The notes beneath the pieces were generated by a model. That model saw nothing but the letters and a program-made list of their open reading frames with translations, was not told the origin of the DNA and ran no database searches. From Thiofaba sp039822285 (GTDB lineage: Bacteria; Pseudomonadota; Gammaproteobacteria; Halothiobacillales; Halothiobacillaceae), in assembly GCF_039822285.1 (NCBI RefSeq), contig NZ_JBAJEY010000007.1, positions 1-64,000 on the forward strand: DNA of 64,000 nt, given 5' to 3'. Position numbers and translations under genes: made by a program. This document shows, one piece after another, positions 1-7,204 of this stretch; the stretch's first letter is position 1; every line of letters starts with the position of its first letter.

Positions 1-7
1 CTCGCGC

Positions 8-105
8 GAGAATCAATCACAATAAGTGATTGATTCTCGGAGCCCGTCGCGGGCGCGCACCGCGACGAGGCGAGTTTCAAAAGGGCAGGACAGCCCTTTT
101 GAAAC
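8..105. repeat. Three-hairpin intergenic repeat, copy A
   Basis: Three hairpins follow each other: arms 8-18/28-38 (GAGAATCAATC), 43-52/60-69 (CCCGTCGCGG, one mismatch) and 74-86/93-105 (GTTTCAAAAGGGC). The same order, spacing and loop sequence (acaataag) recur at 9025-9120. The two copies differ by paired changes that keep the stems. The left edge is close to the window start, so the copy may extend further. Function unknown. Confidence 0.8.
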
Positions 106-139
106 AGTCTGAAGAGCACGCATCTCGTGTCGGATGCGA

Positions 140-167
140 AACAAAAGAACCCGGCACATGGCCGGGC
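140..167 (-). terminator. Terminator of the DUF302 gene
   Basis: On the minus strand a GC stem (CCCGGC/GCCGGG, 150-155 with 161-166) is followed by TTCTTTTGTTT. It lies about 110 bases beyond the stop of the gene ending at 276. Confidence 0.55.
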
Positions 168-275
168 TACGCGGAGGCATCGTACGGCTCAGGAGGAACC
201 GTTCGCGGGTTTCCGCAGCGTGTTTTGCCACGGCGAGCCGGAGTGGGCCATGGACGGCCCATCTCCAGCATCACA

Positions 276-938
276 TCAGATCTCACCCTTGGAAGCGCGC
301 TCCATCATTTCCCAGATGGTGTCGCGCACCGCCATGGCGGCTTCCTTCAGCTCCGGGTTGCCCTCGAGGGACTGGCCCATCTTGAGCATCATGTCCATGT
401 TGAGGGTGTACAACCAGAGGCCGTCGGCCTTTTCGACCACCACGATGCGGCACGGCAGGTAGGCGGCCATGTGCGGTGCAAAGTTGGTCATCTTGCGCGC
501 CGTTTCCGGGTTGCAGTAGGAGAACACCTTCAGCACGCCGGACTCGATGCCGCGCGCCTTCAGCTCCTCGGACAGCGGCAGCTCGCCCACGGCCTTGATG
601 TTGCGTTCAGTGGCGACGGAGGCCAGCGCATCCTGGATATCGTTAAGGGTGACACCGTCCTTGACCTTGCGCTCCCAGGTCGTGGTGTAGGCGATCTCGC
701 CCTTGCTCTCCACCCAGCGACCGAGCATGGTGGCGGTTTCTTCGGCAGCGCCCGGGGCCAGGTTCTTGGCGGCGGCCACCATCCCGGCGGCATCCTTGTT
801 GATCCGCTCGACGATGGGCGCCATCTCCGGGCTCAGCATGCCTGGCATCAGCTGCATCATGCCGGGCATCTTGACCATGAAAAAGCCACCCGCGGCGATG
901 GCGATGACGCCGATCAGGGCGAGAATGTTGCGAACCAT
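276..938 (-). CDS. DUF302-domain protein, membrane-anchored
   Basis: Predicted protein of 220 residues. An N-terminal hydrophobic segment (residues 4-25) suggests an inner-membrane anchor or uncleaved signal with the rest in the periplasm. The body resembles DUF302 proteins: it has the segment SYCNPETARKMTNFAPHMAA and the pattern YLPCRIVVVEKADG followed by LWLYTLNMDMM, which is repeated almost exactly in the divergent gene at 1232. The start at 938 is chosen because GAGGAG lies seven bases upstream; an upstream ATG at 1004 would cover promoter sequence. DUF302 has no proven general function, though members occur often in sulfur and iron oxidisers. The divergent pairing suggests duplication and possibly shared control of the 293-base gap between them. 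Confidence 0.75.
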   Translation of the reverse strand: MVRNILALIGVIAIAAGGFFMVKMPGMMQLMPGMLSPEMAPIVERINKDAAGMVAAAKNLAPGAAEETATMLGRWVESKGEIAYTTTWERKVKDGVTLNDIQDALASVATERNIKAVGELPLSEELKARGIESGVLKVFSYCNPETARKMTNFAPHMAAYLPCRIVVVEKADGLWLYTLNMDMMLKMGQSLEGNPELKEAAMAVRDTIWEMMERASKGEI

Positions 939-1231
939 GCAGGACTCCTCAATCTGTCTTTTTTTGAACCGCGGTAGCCTAGCGTATGCGTAGGAACAGC
1001 CCAATCAATAACTTTTTATGCCAAATACACAAAAGTAATTGTTAATGTTCTTAAACACATTCAAAGCATGGTTTTCATGCGTTCATCAGGTTGATTTTTA
1101 GATCAAGCGCCTTTATGAACAGAAAGTTAAATTAGCTTGTACTAATGATCCCGGGGCTTCTAGACTCCCCCCGCACGATTGCCTCCCCGCAGGGCAATCC
1201 ATTCCCGAACAACAACGAGGATCACGCGCCC

Positions 1232-1801
1232 ATGAAGCCCTTCGCCAAACTGCTGATCGCAGCGACCGCCGCCCTCTCCCTGAGTGGCTGCGGCTTCCTG
1301 TCCATCAAGGACAACCTTGATCCGCAGGCCATGGACACCTACATGGACCTGTACAACAACTTCGTCGAAAGCGGCGGAGACCTGGGAGCCGCGACCGTCT
1401 GGCGCGTCAAGGTCAACAAGGGCGTCAGCACCGATGACATCGGCGAGGCCTTCAAGTCCGCCGCGCTGGGCACCGGCCTGCTGAACGTGGGCGAGATGCC
1501 GCTCTCCAAGGAGATCGAGGCCCGCACCGGCCAGAAGCAGCGCTACCTGCACATCTACCAGTTCTGCAACCCGATCACTGCGCGTCAGGCCACCGATTTC
1601 AGCCCCTATTTCTCAGCCTACCTGCCCTGCCGCATCTCCGTGGTCGAGGATGAAAAGGGTGAGCTGTGGCTGTACAGCCTGAACATGGACATGTTCGTCC
1701 ATGGCGGCAAGATGATGCCGGAGCCGTTCCGCACCGAGGCTATCAAGGTCCGCGACACCATCTGGAAGATGATGCAGGCCGGCGCCAAGGGCGAGTTCTG
1801 A
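1232..1801 (+). CDS. DUF302-domain lipoprotein
   Basis: Predicted lipoprotein of 189 residues. The signal peptide ends in a lipobox (LSLSGC, cysteine 19), so the mature protein is probably tethered to a membrane in the periplasm. The core is a paralogue of the divergent gene at 276-938: both have an FCNP..AR segment, YLPCRI.VVE, LWLYSLNMDM and a C-terminal VRDTIWKMM helix. ATG 1232 is preferred over the more upstream ATG 1145 because the lipoprotein signal begins here and ACGAGG precedes it. The conserved cysteines of the YLPCR and FCNP segments are candidates for a ligand or disulfide. Function is unknown. Confidence 0.75.
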   Translation: MKPFAKLLIAATAALSLSGCGFLSIKDNLDPQAMDTYMDLYNNFVESGGDLGAATVWRVKVNKGVSTDDIGEAFKSAALGTGLLNVGEMPLSKEIEARTGQKQRYLHIYQFCNPITARQATDFSPYFSAYLPCRISVVEDEKGELWLYSLNMDMFVHGGKMMPEPFRTEAIKVRDTIWKMMQAGAKGEF

Positions 1802-1836
1802 TCCTGACCTGACGTCAGCTCATCAGACTGCACGAA

Positions 1837-1858
1837 CCCCGCCTCGGCGGGGCTTTTC
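1837..1858 (+). terminator. Terminator after the DUF302 lipoprotein gene
   Basis: CCCCGCC TC GGCGGGG (1837-1852) is followed by CTTTTC. It lies between two convergent genes. Confidence 0.8.
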
Positions 1859-1869
1859 GTTTGTAGGGT

Positions 1870-2337
1870 TCAGGCATTCAGGAAACGACTCATGAGGATG
1901 GCGTCCTCGCGGCCACCACTGGCCGGGTAGTAGCCCTTGCGTACACCGTCTTCAGTGAAGCCCTCGCTGCGGTAGAGGTGGAGCGCAGGAAGGTTGGAGG
2001 CGCGGACCTCGAGCAGCATGCGCTGCATGCCCAGTTCGCGACAGGCTGACATCACCCAGCGCAGCATCCCCCTCCCTACACCCTGCCCCTGCCAGTCCGG
2101 GGCGGTGCAGATGTTCAGCAGGTGGGCCTCATCGATGATGGGCTGGACAATGGCATAGGCCGCCACCCGACCGCCCCGCTCTCCCGCCACCCAGCCGTGA
2201 TGACCAGCCTCGAAGCAGTCCAGCAGGACACCCTCGGGCCAGGGGAAGGGATAGGCCTGCCGTTCGATGGCAGCGATGGGGCCAATATCCGATGCACGCC
2301 AGGGGCGTATGCGCAGTGTTTCGAACGCGGAACTCAC
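1870..2337 (-). CDS. rimI: Ribosomal protein S18 alanine N-acetyltransferase RimI
   Basis: GNAT-fold acetyltransferase, 155 residues from the start used here, expected to acetylate the N-terminal alanine of ribosomal protein S18 with acetyl-CoA. Visible family features are RPWRASDIGPIAAIER near the N-terminus, the acetyl-CoA loop QGQGVGRGML, EVRASNLPALHLYRSEGF and a C-terminal RKGYYP segment. GTG 2337 is chosen because it overlaps the stop of the upstream gene (GTGA), a normal coupled start; ATG 2373 would overlap that gene by 40 bases. Adjacency to a HolD-like gene matches the holD-rimI pair of enteric bacteria. Confidence 0.88.
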   Translation of the reverse strand: MSSAFETLRIRPWRASDIGPIAAIERQAYPFPWPEGVLLDCFEAGHHGWVAGERGGRVAAYAIVQPIIDEAHLLNICTAPDWQGQGVGRGMLRWVMSACRELGMQRMLLEVRASNLPALHLYRSEGFTEDGVRKGYYPASGGREDAILMSRFLNA

Positions 2338-2786
2338 GGCAGGCGGGCCACCGCGTCCTTGAGGGCCTGCCACACCGGACGCTTGAGGGCAGGATCGGCG
2401 ACCATGGCCGCAAGGCTCGGCAGCCCCGCCCCGTCCAGGCGCACGCTCACCCTGCCCTGCAGGGAGGAGTCCGCAAAGGCCGCAGTGGCCACCCGCAGGC
2501 CAGGCCGCAGGCCGCGCACCGCCTCAGCCATGCGCGCCAATAGTTCAACTTCCGCCGCCGTCGCGGCCTCGGCTTGCAACAGGATATCCACGACCTGCGG
2601 CTCTGATGGGGCCTGCGCAACCGTAACATCGCCGCCACAGGCGGCTCCCGCAGACGGATCAACCCGCGGCAGGCAGGGCGCCTCGCCGCGATCTTGCACG
2701 GGTCCGCCGGGAAAGGCGATGCCGGGCCGCACACGCCAGCGGGGAATGCCTAGCTCGGCCAGCACGGCCTCCCGCAAGAGGGACAT
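2334..2786 (-). CDS. holD: Probable DNA polymerase III psi subunit (HolD-like)
   Basis: Protein of 150 residues. Its N-terminus LAELGIPRWRVRPG matches in spacing and residues the start of HolD as I remember it from E. coli (QLGI.QW..R.PG), the part of psi that contacts the clamp-loader/chi/SSB system. The C-terminus, with a (D/N)P....WQ.... helix (ADPALKRPVWQALKDAVARL), resembles the HolD end. The middle is Ala/Pro-rich and diverged. The next gene is rimI, overlapping by GTGA, as in enterics. Identification rests on weak terminal motifs plus synteny, so it is probable only. It starts 12 bases after leuA and probably shares its transcript. Confidence 0.6.
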   Translation of the reverse strand: MSLLREAVLAELGIPRWRVRPGIAFPGGPVQDRGEAPCLPRVDPSAGAACGGDVTVAQAPSEPQVVDILLQAEAATAAEVELLARMAEAVRGLRPGLRVATAAFADSSLQGRVSVRLDGAGLPSLAAMVADPALKRPVWQALKDAVARLP

Positions 2787-2798
2787 CAGACGGCGCCC

Positions 2799-4343
2799 TC
2801 AAACATCCCCAAGCTGCGGATGCTGACGCTGTTCCGGCTGGCGCAGGCGGTTGAGGGCATTGAGGTAGGCCTTGGCGGAGGCGATGACGATGTCGGTGTC
2901 TGCGCCCTGGCCGTTGACGATGCGCCCGTCCTTCTCCACCCGCACCGTCACCTCACCCTGGGCATCGGTGCCGCTGGTGATGTTATTGACCGAGTAGAGG
3001 GTCAGGGCGCTTCCGCTCTGCACGATGGACTCGATGCCCTTGAACACCGCATCCACCGGCCCGCCGCCGACGCTTTCGGCATGGCGCTCCTCGCCATCCA
3101 CGCTGAGCACCACCTGGGCGTGCGGGGTCTCGCCGGTCTCCGAGCAGACCTTGAGCGAGATCAACCGCAGGGTCTCGACCGCTTCCTCACCCACACCGGT
3201 CACCAACGCCTGCAGGTCCTCATCGTAGATTTCACGCTTCTTGTCCGCGAGTTCCTTGAAGCGGGCGAAGGCGGCATTGAGGGCCTCTTCACTCTCAAGC
3301 TCGACGCCAAGCTCCTGCAGGCGCGTGCGGAAGGCGTTGCGCCCGGAGAGCTTGCCGAGGGTGAGCTTGTTGGTGGTCCAGCCCACATCCTCGGCACGCA
3401 TGATCTCGTAGGTCTCGCGGTGCTTGAGCACCCCATCCTGGTGGATGCCCGACTCGTGGGCGAAGGCGTTGGCGCCGACGATGGCCTTGTTCGGCTGCAC
3501 CGGGTAGCCGGTGATGCTGGAGACGAGCTTGGAGGTGGGCACGAGTTGGGTGGTGTCGATCCCGGTCTCGATCTGGAAGGCGTCGCGGCGGGTGCGCACC
3601 GCCATCACCACTTCCTCGAGCGAGGCATTGCCCGCACGCTCGCCGAGGCCATTGATGGTGCACTCCACCTGGCGCGCGCCGGCCATGACCGCGGCCAGCG
3701 AGTTGGCCACCGCCATGCCCAGGTCGTTGTGGCAGTGGGTGGACCACACCACCTTGTCCGAATTTGGCACACGCTCGATCAGCTCGCGGAAGCGCGCGGC
3801 CCACTGATCGGGCAGGGCATAACCCACGGTGTCGGGGACGTTGATGGTCTTGGCCCCCGCCTGGATCACCGCGTCGAAGATGCGCACTAGGAAGTCCATC
3901 TCCGAGCGCACGGCGTCCTCGGCGGAGAACTCGACGTCGTCGGTGTATTCACGCGCAAGCCGGACCGCCCGCACCGCCGCCTCGACCACCTGGTCCGGGC
4001 TCATGCGCAGCTTCTTCTCCATGTGGATGGGGCTGGTGGCAATGAAGGTGTGGATGCGCCCGCGCGCCGCAGGGCGGATGGCCTCGCCGGCCGCACGGAT
4101 GTCCTTCTCGCTCGCCCGCGCCAGCGAACAGACGGTGGACTCCTTGACCGTTTCGGCGATGGCCTTGATCGCCTCGAAGTCACCCGGACTCGCCGCCGCG
4201 AAGCCCGCCTCGATGACATCCACCCGCATGCGCTCGAGTGCACGGGCAATGCGGAGCTTCTCGTCGCGAGTCATGGACGCGCCGGGGCTCTGCTCGCCGT
4301 CGCGCAAGGTGGTGTCGAAAATGATGAGCTTGTTGTTACTCAT
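2799..4343 (-). CDS. leuA: 2-isopropylmalate synthase
   Basis: First committed enzyme of leucine synthesis, condensing acetyl-CoA with 2-oxoisovalerate; 514 residues, the usual length. The catalytic TIM barrel starts with IIFDTTLRDGEQSPG and carries the metal-binding STHCHNDLGMAVANS loop; GLGERAGNASLEEV and HESGIHQDG are also typical. The C-terminal third is the regulatory domain for leucine feedback. ATG 4343 is chosen over ATG 4400 because the family motif begins a few residues later and AGGAAT precedes it. A Leu-rich leader peptide lies 130 bases upstream. The gene follows pssA and precedes the holD-like gene. Confidence 0.97.
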   Translation of the reverse strand: MSNNKLIIFDTTLRDGEQSPGASMTRDEKLRIARALERMRVDVIEAGFAAASPGDFEAIKAIAETVKESTVCSLARASEKDIRAAGEAIRPAARGRIHTFIATSPIHMEKKLRMSPDQVVEAAVRAVRLAREYTDDVEFSAEDAVRSEMDFLVRIFDAVIQAGAKTINVPDTVGYALPDQWAARFRELIERVPNSDKVVWSTHCHNDLGMAVANSLAAVMAGARQVECTINGLGERAGNASLEEVVMAVRTRRDAFQIETGIDTTQLVPTSKLVSSITGYPVQPNKAIVGANAFAHESGIHQDGVLKHRETYEIMRAEDVGWTTNKLTLGKLSGRNAFRTRLQELGVELESEEALNAAFARFKELADKKREIYDEDLQALVTGVGEEAVETLRLISLKVCSETGETPHAQVVLSVDGEERHAESVGGGPVDAVFKGIESIVQSGSALTLYSVNNITSGTDAQGEVTVRVEKDGRIVNGQGADTDIVIASAKAYLNALNRLRQPEQRQHPQLGDV

Positions 4344-4473
4344 GAACTTGATTCCTGCGATTTCACGGCCCCAGGCTTGTTCGCTCGCGCAACGTACCAA
4401 GGGTGCGCCGAGCCTCGGGGCGGGAGATTCTGAATTCGGTGGGTGCGTATTGGGCCTCGCCAGGCATGGAGAT

Positions 4474-4560
4474 TCAGTTGCCGCGGCGCGGCAGCAGTCG
4501 CAGGCCTAGCAGAGAGGCCCGGGAGCGAAGGGCAGAGGCATGGCGGAGATGACCGTTCAT
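4474..4560 (-). CDS. leuL: Leu-rich leader peptide upstream of leuA
   Basis: Short reading frame of 28 residues in the 250-base pssA-leuA gap. It has seven leucines, five of them in the run SLLGLRLL just before the end (PRRGN stop). That is the signature of a ribosome-stalling leader that senses Leu-tRNA. The predicted promoter places the transcript start at or next to the ATG, so it may be translated leaderless; no Shine-Dalgarno is visible. Downstream, GC-rich sequence can form hairpins (for example around 4477-4495), but I do not see a classical T-run attenuator, so the exact mechanism is open. Confidence 0.6.
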   Translation of the reverse strand: MNGHLRHASALRSRASLLGLRLLPRRGN

Positions 4561-4567
4561 GGTTTCG

Positions 4568-4597
4568 AATATAAAGGCAACCCAAGACCCACTTCAA
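4568..4597 (-). promoter_or_regulatory. Promoter for leuL-leuA
   Basis: On the minus strand TTGAAG (4597-4592), an 18-base spacer and TATATT (4573-4568). The -35 overlaps the pssA stop codon. The expected start near 4561 abuts the leuL ATG at 4560. Confidence 0.55.
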
Positions 4598-5352
4598 GAG
4601 CGAGCAAGCCGCACCACGCGGCGGTACAACACATAGGCCGGCGCGGACAGCGCATAGACGAGGAAGATGCCCCACAAGGTGAGGGCAAAATCGCGCATGG
4701 CCAGGGCGAACACGATGAGTATGAGCGGCACGCTCAAATAGGACACCCGCCGCCGCAGGTCGAACCCCTTGAAGCTGGCGTACGGCAGGCTGCTGACCAT
4801 CAACAACCCCGCCCCGACGGTCACAAGCCACACCCAGCCCGCATGGCTGGATGCCTCCCATGCGTTCTCGACCCCGACCCAGACCATGCCCATCACCAGC
4901 GCGGCCGCCGCAGGGCTAGCCAAGCCGATGAAGACACTCTTGTCGGTGGTATCAACCTGCACATTGAAGCGCGCCAGGCGCAGGGCCGCCCCGGCGACGT
5001 AGACGAAGGCCCCCACCCAGCCCCAGCGCCCCTCGATGCCTGAGAGCGCCCACAGGTAGACCACCACCGCCGGGGCAACGCCGAAGGCGATGACATCCGA
5101 GAGGCTGTCGTACTGCACGCCGAAGGCGCTCTGAGTATGGGTCAGACGCGCCACGCGCCCATCCAGCCCGTCGAACACCATGGCCAGGAAGACGGCCATG
5201 GCCGCCTGCTCAAACTTGCCGTGGGTCGCGGCGATGATGGCGTAGAAACCGGAGAACAGCGCCGCCGTGGTGATCAGGTTGGGCAGAAGGTAGATGGCCT
5301 TGCCACGTGGGCGCTCAAGGGGCTCGTGGACCATGTCAGGGTTGGAATCCAT
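4594..5352 (-). CDS. pssA: CDP-diacylglycerol--serine O-phosphatidyltransferase
   Basis: Integral membrane enzyme of 252 residues that makes phosphatidylserine, the precursor of phosphatidylethanolamine. The CDP-alcohol phosphotransferase motif is intact: DG..GR(V)AR, then G....D..SD in FDGLDGRVARL followed by FGVQYDSLSDVIAFG. About seven hydrophobic segments follow the cytosolic N-terminus (LLPNLITTAALFSGFYAI is the first). This is the type II integral membrane form, not the peripheral E. coli form. It lies between ilvC and leuA, a neighbourhood common in beta- and some gammaproteobacteria. Confidence 0.93.
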   Translation of the reverse strand: MDSNPDMVHEPLERPRGKAIYLLPNLITTAALFSGFYAIIAATHGKFEQAAMAVFLAMVFDGLDGRVARLTHTQSAFGVQYDSLSDVIAFGVAPAVVVYLWALSGIEGRWGWVGAFVYVAGAALRLARFNVQVDTTDKSVFIGLASPAAAALVMGMVWVGVENAWEASSHAGWVWLVTVGAGLLMVSSLPYASFKGFDLRRRVSYLSVPLILIVFALAMRDFALTLWGIFLVYALSAPAYVLYRRVVRLARS

Positions 5353-5416
5353 ACGGTGCTTTAAGGGATAGGCATGGGCAGGAAGATGAGTTTAAGTCCT
5401 GATCCATCACTCGGCC

Positions 5417-5444
5417 ACAAAAAAGGCCGCACGCTGGCGGCCTT
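5417..5444 (-). terminator. Terminator after ilvC
   Basis: On the minus strand AAGGCCGC (5444-5437), a six-base loop, GCGGCCTT (5430-5423), then TTTTGTGG. It probably reduces read-through from ilvC into pssA. Confidence 0.75.
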
Positions 5445-5464
5445 GGGAGCGATCCGACCCTCGG

Positions 5465-6481
5465 TCAGTTCTTGGTCTGGTCGACGATCTTGTTTTTCTG
5501 GATCCAGGGCATCATCGCACGCAGCTTGGCGCCGGTCTGCTCGATGGCGTGCTCGGCGTTCTGGCGGCGGCGGGCGGTCATGGACGGATAGTTCAGACGG
5601 CCTTCCTGGATGAACATCTTGGCGTATTCACCGTTCTGGATGCGCTTGAGGGCATTGCGCATGGCGGCACGGGACTGCTCGTTGATGACCTCAGGGCCGG
5701 TCACGTACTCGCCATACTCCGCGTTGTTGGAGATGGAGTAGTTCATGTTGGCGATGCCGCCCTCGTACATCAGGTCGACAATCAGCTTCAGCTCGTGCAG
5801 GCACTCGAAATAGGCCATCTCGGCCGGGTAGCCCGCCTCGACCAGGGTCTCGAAGCCCATCTTCACCAGCTCCACCGCACCGCCGCAGAGCACGGCCTGC
5901 TCACCGAACAGGTCGGTCTCGGTCTCGTCCTTGAAGGTGGTCTCGATGATGCCGGTGCGGCCGCCGCCCACACCGGAGGCGTAGGACAGCGCGGTGGCCT
6001 TGGCGCGGCCGGAAGCGTCCTGATGGACGGCGATCAGGTCGGGGATGCCGCCGCCCTTGACGAATTCGGAGCGCACGGTGTGGCCCGGGGCCTTGGGTGC
6101 GACCATGATCACGTCGAGATCCTTACGCGGGACGATCTGGTTGTAGAGGATGTTGAAACCGTGGGCGAAGGCCAGGGTGGCGCCCTGCTTCAGGTTCGGC
6201 TCGATGTCATTGGCGTAGATGGCGGCCTGATGCTCGTCCGGGGCCAGCAGCATGACGAGATCCGCAGCGGCGACGGCCTCCGGAACACTCTTCACAGCCA
6301 AGCCCTCGTTCTGCGCCTTGACCGCAGAAGCAGAACCCGGGCGCAGACCGATGGTGACGGATACGCCGGAATCGCGCAGGTTCAGCGCGTGGGCATGCCC
6401 CTGGGAGCCGTAACCGATGATGGCGACCTTCATCCCCTGGATGATGGAGAGGTCACAGTCTTTGTCGTAATAAACCTGCAT
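5465..6481 (-). CDS. ilvC: Ketol-acid reductoisomerase
   Basis: NADPH- and Mg-dependent enzyme of valine, leucine and isoleucine synthesis, converting acetohydroxyacids to dihydroxyacids. The 338-residue length is the short class I form. Visible are the N-terminal MQVYYDKDCDLSIIQG, the Rossmann loop GYGSQGHAHALNLRDSG, APKAPGHTVRSEFVKGGG and the acidic metal site DLFGEQAVLCGG. ATG 6481 has GGAG upstream; the more distant ATG 6550 lies in non-conserved sequence. It is the third gene of the ilvI-ilvH-ilvC group, separated from ilvH by a repeat-containing gap. Confidence 0.97.
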   Translation of the reverse strand: MQVYYDKDCDLSIIQGMKVAIIGYGSQGHAHALNLRDSGVSVTIGLRPGSASAVKAQNEGLAVKSVPEAVAAADLVMLLAPDEHQAAIYANDIEPNLKQGATLAFAHGFNILYNQIVPRKDLDVIMVAPKAPGHTVRSEFVKGGGIPDLIAVHQDASGRAKATALSYASGVGGGRTGIIETTFKDETETDLFGEQAVLCGGAVELVKMGFETLVEAGYPAEMAYFECLHELKLIVDLMYEGGIANMNYSISNNAEYGEYVTGPEVINEQSRAAMRNALKRIQNGEYAKMFIQEGRLNYPSMTARRRQNAEHAIEQTGAKLRAMMPWIQKNKIVDQTKN

Positions 6482-6587
6482 GGCGGAACTCCGTCGTAAA
6501 TAGAAACAGTGTTGGTAGGGCGGCTTTAAGGCATGCGCCTTCAACCTCAATGATTCTGGAAGGTCAGTTCAGTTTGTCATGGACCTC

Positions 6588-6692
6588 ATCCCCTCCCCCC
6601 TGGCGGGGGAGGGTTAGGGAGAGGGGGCTTGATCCGCAAGCGTTATCACCCTCTCCCCCATCCCCTCCCCCATCAAGGGGGAGGGGCTCCTG
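6588..6692. repeat. CT/GA-rich palindromic repeat pair between ilvH and ilvC
   Basis: Two CCCCTCCCCC-type palindromes sit 60 bases apart (about 6590-6613 and 6662-6687). The plus strand at 6605-6627 has four G-runs (GGGGG, GGG, GGG, GGGGG) separated by 1-3 bases, a G-quadruplex pattern. Related sequence recurs in the arms of the 20370-21075 element and at 47517-47549. It fills most of the 228-base gap, so the ilvIH-to-ilvC transcript would cross it. Confidence 0.75.
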
Positions 6693-6709
6693 CCCTCACC
6701 TTCCAAAGC

Positions 6710-7201
6710 TTAAACGTGCATGCCGCGCGCGCCGCGGGACAGGCCCAGCGCGCCCGAGCGGGCCATTTCGATGACCGGGATGGTCCCGACCGCCTCGATG
6801 AAGGCATCCAGGCGGCTCCCCGGCCCGGTCAGCTGCACCACGTAGGTGGAATCGGTCACATCGACGATCTGGCCGCGGAAGATCTCGGTCAGGCGGAACA
6901 CCTCCTCACGCTGGGGCCCGACAGCCTGGAGCTTGATCAGCATGAGCTCGCGCTCAATGTGCGGGGTTTCCTGGATGTCCTGCACCTTGACCACGTCGAT
7001 GAGCTTGTTCAGCTGCTTGACGATTTGCTCGATGATCTGGTCATCGCCACGGGTGACGATGGTCATGCGCGAGAGGGTGGCGTCGTTGGTCGGCGCAACG
7101 GTCAGCGACTCGATGTTGTAACCGCGCGCGGAGAACAGGCCAGCGACACGGGAGAGCGCCCCGGCCTCGTTTTCCATCAGAAGCGAGATGATGTGACGCA
7201 T
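6710..7201 (-). CDS. ilvH: Acetolactate synthase small (regulatory) subunit
   Basis: Regulatory subunit of acetohydroxyacid synthase, 163 residues. An N-terminal ACT domain (HIISLLMENEAGALSRVAGL, then ARGYNIESLTVAPT) binds valine at the dimer interface. The C-terminal half (residues 80-163) matches the IlvH extension that activates the catalytic subunit. The gene starts three bases after ilvI stops, which fits equimolar co-expression. Confidence 0.96.
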   Translation of the reverse strand: MRHIISLLMENEAGALSRVAGLFSARGYNIESLTVAPTNDATLSRMTIVTRGDDQIIEQIVKQLNKLIDVVKVQDIQETPHIERELMLIKLQAVGPQREEVFRLTEIFRGQIVDVTDSTYVVQLTGPGSRLDAFIEAVGTIPVIEMARSGALGLSRGARGMHV

Positions 7202-7204
7202 GGC

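Noticed and set aside
1091..1106. FNR box TTGATTTTTAGATCAA before the DUF302 lipoprotein gene
   Set aside because: The half-sites are right but the spacer is six bases, not four, so it is not a normal FNR site.
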